DNA of 64,000 bases, taken from contig NZ_WNLA01000002.1 of NCBI RefSeq assembly GCF_009720865.1, positions 124,001-188,000 of the forward strand, written 5' to 3'. The translations under genes and the position numbers were made by a program. The DNA comes from Pseudoduganella ginsengisoli. GTDB taxonomy: Bacteria; Pseudomonadota; Gammaproteobacteria; Burkholderiales; Burkholderiaceae_D. The notes under the pieces were generated by a model, which worked only from the letters and a program-made list of their open reading frames with translations, did not search any database and was not told where the DNA came from. Below are positions 33,595 to 42,036 of the stretch, piece after piece (positions within the stretch are counted from its first letter, which is position 1; each line of letters opens with the position of its first letter).

Positions 33595-35082
33595 TTACTG
33601 GAACGCCACCTCGGCAAAGCTGCGTAGCTTGCGGCTGTGCAGGCGGTCCACGCCGAGCCCCCTGAGCAGCTCCACCGTCCGTATGCCGATCTGCAAATGC
33701 TGGTCGACCCGGTCGCGGTAAAACTGGTTAGCCATGCCCGGCAACTTCAATTCACCATGCATGGGCTTGTCGCTGACGCACAGCAGGGTTCCGTACGGCA
33801 CGCGGAAGCGGAAGCCATTGGCGGCAATGGTCGCGCTTTCCATGTCCAGCGCCACGGCGCGGCTCTGGCTGAAGCGGCGCTCCGGCGTGCGCTGCGGCAG
33901 CAATTCCCAGTTGCGGTTATCCGTGCTGGCCACGGTCCCCGTACGCATCACGCGCTTCAATTCCAGGCCAGACAATTGCGTCACGTCGGCCACGGCCTTT
34001 TCAATGGCCACCTGCACTTCCGCCAGCGGCGGGATCGGCACCCACAAGGGCAAGTCTTCATCGAGCACATGGTCTTCCCGCACGTAGCCGTGGGCCAGCA
34101 CGTAGTCGCCCAGCTGCTGCGAATTGCGCAAGCCGGCGCAATGGCCCAGCATCAGCCACGCGTGGGGACGCAGCACGGCGATATGGTCGGTGATGGTTTT
34201 CGCATTGGCCGGGCCCACGCCGATATTGACCATCGTGATGCCGGTGCCATCGCTGCGCACCAGGTGGTAAGCGGGCATTTGCGGCAAGCGTGGCGGCGCC
34301 ACGCCGAGCAGGTCATCCGGATGCGCTGGCGTGCCCGCACGGCGCGTGACGATATTGCCCGGCTCAATAAACGCGATGTAGTCGTCTGCGCCCGACGCCG
34401 GCGTCTGCATCAGCGCCTGTCCCGTGCGGATGAATTCATCGACATAGAACTGGTAATTGGTGAACAGCACAAACTTCTGGAAGTGCGACGGCGACGTGCC
34501 CGTGTAATGGCGCAAGCGCTGCAGCGAATAGTCGACGCGGGGCGCCGTGAACAGCGACAGCGGCTGCGCTTCGCCAAACGGCACTTCATGCGTGCCATTG
34601 GCAATGCCGTCATCCATGGCCGCCAGGTTCGGCAAATCGAACACGTCGCGCATCAGCAAGCGCCGCTCGGGCCCCATGCTGCCTTCGATGTGGTCGTGTT
34701 CAGCAAATGAAAAGTGGATCGGTATCGGCTGCGAACTCATGCCCACTTCCAGCTGCTGGCCATGGTTCTTCAACAGCAGGCGGAATTGTTCGTGGTAGTA
34801 GCGTGAAAATAAATCAGGGCGCGTCAGCGTGGTTTCAAAGGCGCCGGGACCCGCGACGAAGCCAAACGACAGGCGCGACGGCGCACGCGCCACGGTTTCC
34901 GTATTGATGCGCACATAGGGATAGCAAGCCCGCACGTGTTCCGGCGGATTTTCACCTGCAACAAAGCGCTGCAGCGACTCGCGCAAATACCCGATGGAAT
35001 CTTCATACAAATGCTGGACGTGGGCCAGCGCGGCGGCGGGATCATCGAAATGCCGTGGGGTGATGAATGGACGGGGCTGCAC
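33595..35082 (-). CDS. amn: AMP nucleosidase
   Basis: A 495-residue AMP nucleosidase, which splits AMP into adenine and ribose 5-phosphate and so adjusts adenylate pools. The N-terminal AMN regulatory domain is followed by a nucleoside phosphorylase-like catalytic domain from about residue 270 (VNIGVGPANAKTITDHIAVL, ALDMESATIAANGF with the typical Met-Glu-Ser ribose-binding motif). I prefer GTG 35082 because the GAGGAG site lies 8 nt before it; GTG at 35091 is in frame but directly adjoins the site. No operon partner. Confidence 0.93.
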   Translation of the reverse strand: MQPRPFITPRHFDDPAAALAHVQHLYEDSIGYLRESLQRFVAGENPPEHVRACYPYVRINTETVARAPSRLSFGFVAGPGAFETTLTRPDLFSRYYHEQFRLLLKNHGQQLEVGMSSQPIPIHFSFAEHDHIEGSMGPERRLLMRDVFDLPNLAAMDDGIANGTHEVPFGEAQPLSLFTAPRVDYSLQRLRHYTGTSPSHFQKFVLFTNYQFYVDEFIRTGQALMQTPASGADDYIAFIEPGNIVTRRAGTPAHPDDLLGVAPPRLPQMPAYHLVRSDGTGITMVNIGVGPANAKTITDHIAVLRPHAWLMLGHCAGLRNSQQLGDYVLAHGYVREDHVLDEDLPLWVPIPPLAEVQVAIEKAVADVTQLSGLELKRVMRTGTVASTDNRNWELLPQRTPERRFSQSRAVALDMESATIAANGFRFRVPYGTLLCVSDKPMHGELKLPGMANQFYRDRVDQHLQIGIRTVELLRGLGVDRLHSRKLRSFAEVAFQ

Positions 35083-35174
35083 GATATTCACTCCTCTACA
35101 AACGACAACAGTGTCGGCTTCATTGTAGCGGCGATATCTCTGCGGCGCAGCAATGCCCCGTTGCGTGCGCGGTT

Positions 35175-35546
35175 TTATTCGGGCGCCGATGGTCCCAGCG
35201 CCTGCCTTCTGCGTTTGCCTATGTAGCTGCGCACATCGTCGAACGTGACTTTGCCGCGGTGGGCCGTATCGATATCCGCGAAATGGTTGGCGACCCAGCC
35301 CAGGCCCGCCTTGCGCGCCTCTTCCTCTGTCAGCGCGCCGCTGGCATCGAGGTCCGCTTCATTGAACCGCTGGCGCAGCTTGGCCACGGCTTGCTGCTGC
35401 AGTGCTGCGCCCGACGGCGCCGGCGTGGCTGGCGCGTGGCGCAAATGCTGCGGGACGCACGGGTCGGCGCACTTCGGCGCCGGGGCCTGCGCGGCTGCGG
35501 AAGCCGCGGAAAACGCCAGCATGATCGTAAAAATCAGTTTGTTCAT
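35175..35546 (-). CDS. Secreted EF-hand protein
   Basis: A 123-residue protein with a signal peptide ending ASAAA/QAP. It holds two EF-hand-like loops: DLDASGALTEEE (canonical, acidic at positions 1, 3, 5 and 12) and DIDTAHRGKVTF (less canonical). Two cysteines (KCADPC) lie just after the signal sequence. It should bind calcium in the periplasm. The ATG overlaps the stop of the S10-type peptidase gene as TAATG, so the two are translated together and a functional tie (calcium-dependent stabilising of the peptidase) is possible but unproven. Confidence 0.8.
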   Translation of the reverse strand: MNKLIFTIMLAFSAASAAAQAPAPKCADPCVPQHLRHAPATPAPSGAALQQQAVAKLRQRFNEADLDASGALTEEEARKAGLGWVANHFADIDTAHRGKVTFDDVRSYIGKRRRQALGPSAPE

Positions 35547-37129
35547 TATTTCCCCGCCAGGCTGCTGTAGAACTGCACCAGGTCCGCTTTCTGCGCGCGG
35601 CGCGCGGCATCGTCCAGGTAAATCATATGGCCGCTCGCGTAATTGCGGATCGAAATATTCGGATTGGCGCCCAGCCGCGCCAGATCAAGTTCAGTCTGGT
35701 AAAACGGCGTCGCCAGGTCATGGTAGCCGCTTTGCGCCAGCACTTTCATGGCCGGGTTCAGGTTGATGGCGGCTGCCAGGTCCGGAATCGTATCCGGCAC
35801 TTCCTTGCCATCATGCTTGAAATTCCACGTATCGATGATGTCGATGAATGTGCCGTAGGTACTGGCCGCACTGTATTTCAGCGTGCCGCTCATGTACGTG
35901 CGGATCGCCGTGGTAACCGCATTGTTCACTACTGTCAGCGACGGATCGCCATCGGCCGTCAATGCGGAACCATTCGGGCCCGACACGCGCGCATCGTAGC
36001 GCCCCAGCAGCTGGCCCGGCAGCAGTTCCTTGGCAAACAAATCCGGCCCGTAATTCAAATTGGCTTGCCAGCGCGACGCCGGCACGCCCGTGTACTTGAA
36101 CAATTGCTGGGAGACGGTCGCCGGCGGCAGCGTATTGGACGACAGCCAGCGGCCAACCGCATCGCGGTACGTGGTCGAGCTGTAGCCCCGCACTTCCTGC
36201 AGGAAGCTGGGCACGTCGGCAGGCGCCGGACTGGCCAGCTTGTAGTAATTGCCGGTCGCCGCATACGTCGGGATATAACCTTCGCAGCTGCGGATGTTGA
36301 TGACGCTGCAATTGCTGTTGTAATCCATGATGGCCGAATGCAGCACGACGCCGCTGACGCGGGTGCCGGCTGTTTCCAGCAGGTTGGCCAGGATGCCGGT
36401 GCGCGGCGCGCCATACGATTCGCCAAACAGCACTGTCGGCGATTGCTGGCGGTTATTCGCCGCCACATAGCGCTGCACGAAATCGCGGAAGCCCGCCGCA
36501 TCGGCATCGACGCCCCAGAAGTCGCGGTTGCGGGCCGGAGAAATCGCCTGCGAATAGCCGGTGCCCACGGCATCGACAAACACCAGGTCGGACACGTCCA
36601 GCAAGCTTTCCGCATTGTCCACCAGCGCTGTATTGGCGCTAAGGATGGTGTTCGATGGAATTTGCGTGGGAATGCGCTTGGGCGCGAAGGAACCCAGGTG
36701 CAGCCACATCGACGCGGAACCGGGGCCGCCGTTATAGAAGAACGTGACGGGGCGCGAACCGGGCGCCTTGCCGTCGGCCGTATAGGCCACATAAAAGAAT
36801 GACGCCGCCCTGCCCGTGCGCGCATCCGTTGCCGTCAGGTGGCCCGTGGTGGCCGTGTATGCAATGGTCTGGCCATTCAGCACCATCGAACTTTTCACGA
36901 TGGCCGCGCTTTCCGTGGCGCTGGCCAGCGATGCCGCAGGATTGCCGGAATAGACCACCGGGTCGTTCAGCGCACCGTCGCCGGACACCGGTGGCGTCAC
37001 AACAGGAGGCGTCGCCGCCGCCGTGCCGCCGCCGCCTCCCCCGCCGCCGCATGCAGTCAGCAAGAAAGCCGTTGCCAACGACACCGCAGCTGCCGGAATG
37101 GTGGTTGTTTTGTTGTTGAGTCTGCCCAC
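35546..37129 (-). CDS. S10 serine carboxypeptidase-like lipoprotein
   Basis: A 527-residue lipoprotein (lipobox LLTAC, Cys27, followed by a glycine run). The alpha/beta hydrolase of peptidase family S10 covers most of it: oxyanion segment FFYNGGPGSASMW, nucleophile Ser238 in FGESYGAPR, Asp471 in GYHDLATPF and His501 in SGHMIY. All three are in order, so an active carboxypeptidase is expected, anchored in a membrane facing the periplasm or outside. The start is GTG with GGAGAA upstream. Bacterial S10 enzymes of this kind act on peptides of unknown origin. Confidence 0.87.
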   Translation of the reverse strand: MGRLNNKTTTIPAAAVSLATAFLLTACGGGGGGGGTAAATPPVVTPPVSGDGALNDPVVYSGNPAASLASATESAAIVKSSMVLNGQTIAYTATTGHLTATDARTGRAASFFYVAYTADGKAPGSRPVTFFYNGGPGSASMWLHLGSFAPKRIPTQIPSNTILSANTALVDNAESLLDVSDLVFVDAVGTGYSQAISPARNRDFWGVDADAAGFRDFVQRYVAANNRQQSPTVLFGESYGAPRTGILANLLETAGTRVSGVVLHSAIMDYNSNCSVINIRSCEGYIPTYAATGNYYKLASPAPADVPSFLQEVRGYSSTTYRDAVGRWLSSNTLPPATVSQQLFKYTGVPASRWQANLNYGPDLFAKELLPGQLLGRYDARVSGPNGSALTADGDPSLTVVNNAVTTAIRTYMSGTLKYSAASTYGTFIDIIDTWNFKHDGKEVPDTIPDLAAAINLNPAMKVLAQSGYHDLATPFYQTELDLARLGANPNISIRNYASGHMIYLDDAARRAQKADLVQFYSSLAGK

Positions 37130-37215
37130 GCGCGTTCTCCGGAAAGTTTACATGCTATCCGGACAGATTATGCACGATGGCTGCGCGAAATTGTATAGTC
37201 AGGCTATGCCGGGTC

Positions 37216-37767
37216 TCACAAACCGCAAGCCTGGTTGCCGGGGCCGATGAAACGGAACGAACGGGAATAAGATACGGCGGCATTTTCGCGGCGCTTTTGC
37301 TCCAACGTCACCATGTCGCCGATATCGAGGCCGCTCAGCACGAACAAGTTCATGTCCTTGCCCTTGAACTTGTCGGGCAACACTTGCTCGGACCAGCCGC
37401 CATCGCGAAACGCATAGCGGGTGAACAGGCGGCAGCCCGGCGACGTGGCAACCACCGTATAGACCACCGGCACGCCATTTTCCACATCCAGCACCAGCGG
37501 GTTTTCATGCCGGCCCTGGCCACGGTCATGGGCGGTGCGCCATTCATAGGTTTTGCCGGGCTGCGACGGCAGCGCAAAGCGGATCGCCGTACCCTCATCC
37601 GTGCTGCGGCGGTCAACCACGATGACCTGGCCCGACTGCAGGCGTACCTGTTCCTGCCACCGTTCGGCGCGCGAGCAGCCGCTCAGCGATGCGCCGGCGG
37701 CGGCAAACGCCAGCGCCGCCAGCAGCGCGCCGCCTTTCACCGTCCAACTCATCCATTTCTGTGCCAT
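37216..37767 (-). CDS. Small lipoprotein of unknown function
   Basis: A 183-residue lipoprotein starting MAQKWMSWTVKGG, with a hydrophobic stretch and the lipobox SLSGC. The mature part contains two cysteines (SPGCRLF and NQACGL). I do not recognise the family. Upstream in-frame starts would only add non-signal residues. It ends 86 bp from the start of the S10 gene region and begins opposite the MATE gene end with about 108 bp between. Confidence 0.65.
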   Translation of the reverse strand: MAQKWMSWTVKGGALLAALAFAAAGASLSGCSRAERWQEQVRLQSGQVIVVDRRSTDEGTAIRFALPSQPGKTYEWRTAHDRGQGRHENPLVLDVENGVPVVYTVVATSPGCRLFTRYAFRDGGWSEQVLPDKFKGKDMNLFVLSGLDIGDMVTLEQKRRENAAVSYSRSFRFIGPGNQACGL

Positions 37768-37875
37768 GACCACCCCTGACGCCGCCCCATGGGGCAAAAC
37801 CGCTATTGTGCCTTGTTTTCGGCTAAAAAATGTCACGGAAAATCACGAAAAGTTCATCAAATTGTCATTACATCC

Positions 37876-39237
37876 TCATTGCATGCGCAAGCGCCGCCGC
37901 GCCGCCCGCGCATGGGGCACCCACGCCTGCATGGCCCAGCGCCGCCACATCAGCAAGCCGCGGATCCATTCGTCCGCCGCATACGCCAGCCACAGCCCCG
38001 TCAATCCCAGGCCGAAATGCATGCCCAGCAGCCAGCTGCCGCCCGCCAAGACCACCGCCATCGACGCGGCGCCCGCCATCACGGGGTAGCGCACGTCGCC
38101 TGCCGCGCGCAGTGCATTGATGACCACCAGGTTGAACGTGCGCCCCACTTCCAGCGCCACGGTCAGCCACAGCAGCAGCGAGCCTTGCCGGATGATGTCC
38201 ACATCTTGCGTGAAGCGGCCCAGCAGCCACGGGCCTGCCAGCGCCATGCCGGCCGACACGGCGCCGCTGGTGACCAGCCCGCGCGCCAGCGATGCCCGCA
38301 CCAGGCCATGCGCGTCGCGCAGCTGGCCTGCGCCGATCAAGTGGCCGACAAGGATTTCCACGGCCAGCGCCACCGCCATGCTGCACATAATGACAACCCC
38401 GCCAATTTGCTGCACATACGCCATCGTGGCCAGCGCCCGCTCGCCCATGCTGCCCGCCACGGCCATGCTGGCCATGAAGGACAGCCGCCACGCGATATTT
38501 TCCGCAGCGGCGGGAATACCGATGTGCAGCACGTCCGCCAGCGGGCCGCGCTGCAAGCGCCACCAGTCGTCCCACCGGGGGCGGATGCCCAGTCTGCGCT
38601 GCCATAAGGCCATATGCAGCGCCAGGCCCAGTGCGCGGCTCAGCAGCAGCGCCAGCGCATAGCCGGGCAAGCCCAGTTCCGGCAACGGTCCCCAGCCATA
38701 CATCAGCGGGAACGCCAGCAGCAGGTGCGTGCCATGCATGGCGGCCAGCACCAGCAGCGAATCGCGCATGCGCAAGTGGGCGCGCATGACGCCGGCCATC
38801 GCCGCATTCCACGCGTCGAACAGCAGCGCGGGCGCCAGCACTTGCAGCATGGGCACGGCCAGCGGCAGCACGGCGTCCGGCGCATTCAGCGCCCGCAGCA
38901 ATGGCCCGGCCCCGGCAAACGCCAGCCCGGCCGCCGCCACGCCCAGCCACGTGCTGGCGCCCACCATGGCCAGCGCCACCTTGTCGGCCACGTCGCGCCG
39001 CCCGCCGCCCAGGTTTTGCGTGATCACCACGCCGATGCCGGAACCGATGATGCGGAACAGCAGGAACAGTGTTTGCGATATCTGGATCGTCACGGCAAAT
39101 GCGGCGCCGGCCGTATCGGACACGCGCGCCGCCATGGCGGTGCCGGCCACGCCGATCGCCACTGCCAGCGACAATTCGATCAACAGGGGCCAGGCCAGGG
39201 TAAAAACGCGGGGACGGGAAGCAATAGTGGAAGTCAT
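37876..39237 (-). CDS. MATE-family multidrug exporter
   Basis: A 453-residue membrane protein with about 12 hydrophobic helices in two homologous halves. It has MATE hallmarks: a first-helix region LAWPLLIELSLAVAIG, the helix 2 loop QNLGGGRRDVADK and, in the second half, the corresponding GHLIGAGQLRDAHGLVRAS. It exports drugs or metabolites using an ion gradient. The gene is monocistronic. A hairpin separates it from the NADH dehydrogenase gene that precedes it on the same strand. Confidence 0.85.
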   Translation of the reverse strand: MTSTIASRPRVFTLAWPLLIELSLAVAIGVAGTAMAARVSDTAGAAFAVTIQISQTLFLLFRIIGSGIGVVITQNLGGGRRDVADKVALAMVGASTWLGVAAAGLAFAGAGPLLRALNAPDAVLPLAVPMLQVLAPALLFDAWNAAMAGVMRAHLRMRDSLLVLAAMHGTHLLLAFPLMYGWGPLPELGLPGYALALLLSRALGLALHMALWQRRLGIRPRWDDWWRLQRGPLADVLHIGIPAAAENIAWRLSFMASMAVAGSMGERALATMAYVQQIGGVVIMCSMAVALAVEILVGHLIGAGQLRDAHGLVRASLARGLVTSGAVSAGMALAGPWLLGRFTQDVDIIRQGSLLLWLTVALEVGRTFNLVVINALRAAGDVRYPVMAGAASMAVVLAGGSWLLGMHFGLGLTGLWLAYAADEWIRGLLMWRRWAMQAWVPHARAARRRLRMQ

Positions 39238-39293
39238 AGGCGCAATGATAGCGCTACAACCGCCATTTAAACCGGTTTGGATGAATTATTTTT

Positions 39294-39328
39294 AAAGGGC
39301 GGCCAACCTTGCGGCTGGCCGCCCCTTT
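39294..39328 (-). terminator. Hairpin terminator after the NADH dehydrogenase gene
   Basis: A 9-bp GC-rich stem (GGGCGGCCA/TGGCCGCCC), flanked by AAA and TTT that extend it, lies between the NADH dehydrogenase stop and the MATE start. On the minus strand it is followed only by CCCTTTAAAAAT, a short T run, so efficiency is uncertain. Confidence 0.6.
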
Positions 39329-39333
39329 ACCTT

Positions 39334-40611
39334 TTAGTGCAACTTTACCGATGGCGTGATGCGCTTGCGCAGCCAGTCCACCAGCATGACGGCAGCCGCC
39401 CTGACCACGCCATGCAGCGCCATCAAGTGCTTCTGGTACATCATGCCGTACAGCAGATTCGCCGTCGCGCCGCTGACGGGCAGCTGGCGCGCCACGGAAC
39501 CGCCAAACAGCACGCCGACGGCAGCGACAGGACCCAGCGATACCAGCGAACCATAATCGCGGTAGCGGAATTCCGGCAATGGCGCGCCTTCGCGCCGGGC
39601 CAGCGCACCTGCCAGGAACACGGCTTGCTGGTGCGCCACTTGTGCCCGTGGCGGCGCGGCGCCTTTGACCGGGCATACGAAGCTGGCGCAGTCGCCGATG
39701 GCAAATACGTTGGGGTCGTCGACCGATTGCAGCGATGCATTGACCATGATCTGGCGCATGCGGCCCAGCGACAGGCCGAACGTCTTGCTGATGGCCGGGC
39801 CTTCGACACCGGCCGCCCACAACGTCATCGTTGCGGGACGCGGCACGCCGTCCACGTGTATGGTGTCCGCTTCCACGCTGGTGACAGCCGCCCCGGTGCA
39901 CACTTCGATGCCGCGCGACGCCAGGTATTTCTCGGCGCGGGCCGACATTTCTGGCGGCAGGTGCGGCAAGATGCGGCTGCCCCGCTCCAGGATGCTGATG
40001 CGCACGTCGCGCGCCGGATCCAGCGTGTGCACTTTGTACCTGGCCAGCGCGCGGGCACTGTGCGCCAGTTCCGCCGCCAGTTCCACGCCGGTGGCGCCGC
40101 CGCCGACGATCATCACGTTGACTTTTTCGCCGCCGCCCTGGCTGGCCCGTACGCAGGCCCCCAGGAAGCGGCGGTAGAAACCTTTCGCATCGCCCACGTG
40201 GTCCAAGGTGCAGACGTGGCCGGCGGCGCCAGGCACGCCATAGAAATTCGTCACGGCGCCCAGCGCCAGCACCAGCGTGCTGTATTCCAGCGTGCGCGCT
40301 GGCGGCGCGATGCCGTCATCACGCATGCACGGGGCCAGCTCCAGGGTGCGGCTTGCGCGGTCCACCGAGCGCATTTCCGCATGGATGAACTGGAAGCCAT
40401 GTTCGGCGGCCTGCGCCGAGTATTCGATCTGGAACACTTGCGGATCGCGCTTGCCCGACGCCACCGTGTGCAGCAGTGGTTTCCAGAAGTGGGTTGGGGA
40501 ACGATCGACCAGGATGATCTTCGCGCGGCCCTTGCGGCCCATGGTGTCCCCGAGCCGGGTTGCCAATTCGAGGCCGCCTGCGCCTCCGCCTACGATTACG
40601 ATGGTTTGCAT
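39334..40611 (-). CDS. ndh: Type II NADH:quinone oxidoreductase
   Basis: A 425-residue flavoprotein. It has the FAD-binding IVIVGGGAGGLELA at the N-terminus, the NADH-binding VMIVGGGATGVELA in the middle and the second FAD motif NVFAIGDCASF. The C-terminal part (GMMYQKHLMALHG, VDWLRKRI) matches the amphipathic membrane-docking end of NDH-2 enzymes. It passes electrons from NADH to quinone without pumping protons. GGAGGAAA precedes the ATG. It is transcribed away from a LysR regulator 147 bp upstream, which may control it. Confidence 0.9.
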   Translation of the reverse strand: MQTIVIVGGGAGGLELATRLGDTMGRKGRAKIILVDRSPTHFWKPLLHTVASGKRDPQVFQIEYSAQAAEHGFQFIHAEMRSVDRASRTLELAPCMRDDGIAPPARTLEYSTLVLALGAVTNFYGVPGAAGHVCTLDHVGDAKGFYRRFLGACVRASQGGGEKVNVMIVGGGATGVELAAELAHSARALARYKVHTLDPARDVRISILERGSRILPHLPPEMSARAEKYLASRGIEVCTGAAVTSVEADTIHVDGVPRPATMTLWAAGVEGPAISKTFGLSLGRMRQIMVNASLQSVDDPNVFAIGDCASFVCPVKGAAPPRAQVAHQQAVFLAGALARREGAPLPEFRYRDYGSLVSLGPVAAVGVLFGGSVARQLPVSGATANLLYGMMYQKHLMALHGVVRAAAVMLVDWLRKRITPSVKLH

Positions 40612-40758
40612 GATGTTTCCTCCGCTTGTTTACTGCCCTGATTACTTCTGCCGGGTGCATGTTTCTGCTTACTTTGGCAGTGCTTCTGGGTGTTAATATA
40701 GTGGCCGCAAAAGGAAAAGAGAAATTACTTATTTTCAGCGATTGATAAGGTTTTATTT

Positions 40759-41721
40759 ATGTATCACGCAAGTTTCCGCCAGCTCGAAGCGCTGGTTTTA
40801 GTGGCCCGCCATGAAAGTGTTTCACGCGCGGCAGAAGAAATGCACGTCACGCAGCCGGCGATTTCCGCGCAGTTGCGGGCGCTCGATGAGCTGGCCGGGA
40901 CCGCGCTGACGCGCAAGGTGGGGCGCAATATCCAGCTGACTGCCGCGGGTGAAGTCATGCGCAATTTTGCCGAACGCATTTTGCAGCTGTGGGATCAGGC
41001 AGGCGATGAACTGGGTGAATTGCAGGGTGTCAGCACTGGTACGCTGCGCATCGGCGCTGTGTTTACTGCAGAGCACTTGCTGCCATCGATGCTGGTGAAA
41101 TTCACGCTGGAGCGTCCCAACGTGCGCATGAATTTACGGGCGGGCAACCGCAGTGAAATTATCGGTCTGCTGTCGCGCAAGGAAGTGGACCTGGCCATCA
41201 TGGGCACGCCGCCGCGCGAACTGCGCATCAACGCGTCCCGCTTTGCGCACCACCCGATGGCGTTTGTGGCAAATCCCAGGCATCCGCTGATGAAAAAAAA
41301 GCGCGTGACATTGGAAGACATCGTGAAATCGAACCTGCTGGTGCGGGAACGGGGATCGGGTACGCGCACTGCCGTGGAACGGCTGTTCAAGGAACACGGG
41401 CATACGCTGCACATCAGTTCTGAAGTGTCCAGTAACGAGGCAATCAAGAGCATGGTGGCGGCGGGACTCGGTGTGGGCTTCGTGTCCGTGCACGCGTGCG
41501 CGCTGGAATTCAAGGCGGGCCTGATCGACATCTTGCCGATGAAGGAAAGCCCGCTGGAAGGCGACTGGCACGTGATGCACCTGGCCGACCAGCCACTGCC
41601 TCGCATTGCCGCCGCCTTCCGCGACTTCATGGTCAATTCCGGCCAGGCGTTGATTGAAGCGGAACTGGAGACGTACTACCAAAAATACCAGAGCCAGCAC
41701 AAGCGCAGCCAGAAACCGTAA
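40759..41721 (+). CDS. LysR-family transcriptional regulator
   Basis: A 320-residue LysR protein: winged helix-turn-helix at residues 4-65 (SRAAEEMHVTQPAISAQLRA) and a periplasmic-binding-protein-like effector domain from about 95. AAGG lies before the ATG. The effector domain resembles the CbbR-like subgroup, but its inducer is unknown. It diverges from the type II NADH dehydrogenase gene, the usual LysR arrangement with a target. A repeat block begins 5 bp after its stop. Confidence 0.88.
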   Translation: MYHASFRQLEALVLVARHESVSRAAEEMHVTQPAISAQLRALDELAGTALTRKVGRNIQLTAAGEVMRNFAERILQLWDQAGDELGELQGVSTGTLRIGAVFTAEHLLPSMLVKFTLERPNVRMNLRAGNRSEIIGLLSRKEVDLAIMGTPPRELRINASRFAHHPMAFVANPRHPLMKKKRVTLEDIVKSNLLVRERGSGTRTAVERLFKEHGHTLHISSEVSSNEAIKSMVAAGLGVGFVSVHACALEFKAGLIDILPMKESPLEGDWHVMHLADQPLPRIAAAFRDFMVNSGQALIEAELETYYQKYQSQHKRSQKP

Positions 41722-41726
41722 CCCCC

Positions 41727-42035
41727 CATGGGGTCAGACGTGCATTCGTGCATATCCAGGCTGGGGTCAGACGTGCGTTCGTGCATTCATTGCTGGTGAA
41801 TTCTCGTCATATGCCCGTACCATCAGGCCATATCCGGCGTCGCTGCTGGCGGCATTTACCCATGAGTTCGCCTGCCGTAATTTTTCAGACGGCTCCTGCA
41901 GCCGTTCACAGAGTGAAAAGTCTGCACGAATGCACGTCTGACCCTGGCTGGAATATGCATCAATGCACGTCTGACCCCATTGAAGCGTGCATCAATGCAC
42001 GTCTGACCCCATTGAAGCGTCTGACCCCATTGAAG
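41727..42035. repeat. Cluster of inverted and tandem ~24-bp repeats, no gene
   Basis: This ~310-bp gap between convergent genes holds two direct copies of GGGGTCAGACGTGCATTCGT followed by GCAT (41730-41753 and 41763-41786) and, inverted after a 136-bp core, copies at about 41923-41944, 41955-41978 and 41988-42010, with a shorter one at 42018-42035. The two sides are inverted repeats of about 36-40 bp including a CCAG(G/C)C spacer. Units contain small palindromes such as TGCATCAATGCA. No open frame is evident in the core. It may be a REP/REPIN-like or miniature mobile element. The last copy abuts the RND stop codon. Confidence 0.85.
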
Positions 42036-42036
42036 T

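Noticed and set aside
37868..38950. A 360-residue frame on the same strand as, and overlapping, the MATE gene
   Set aside because: Low-complexity Gly/Arg/Ala translation in another frame; the MATE frame has 12 helices and family motifs.
41727..42035. CRISPR array
   Set aside because: The repeats face both directions, spacing is irregular, units are only four to six and no cas gene is nearby.
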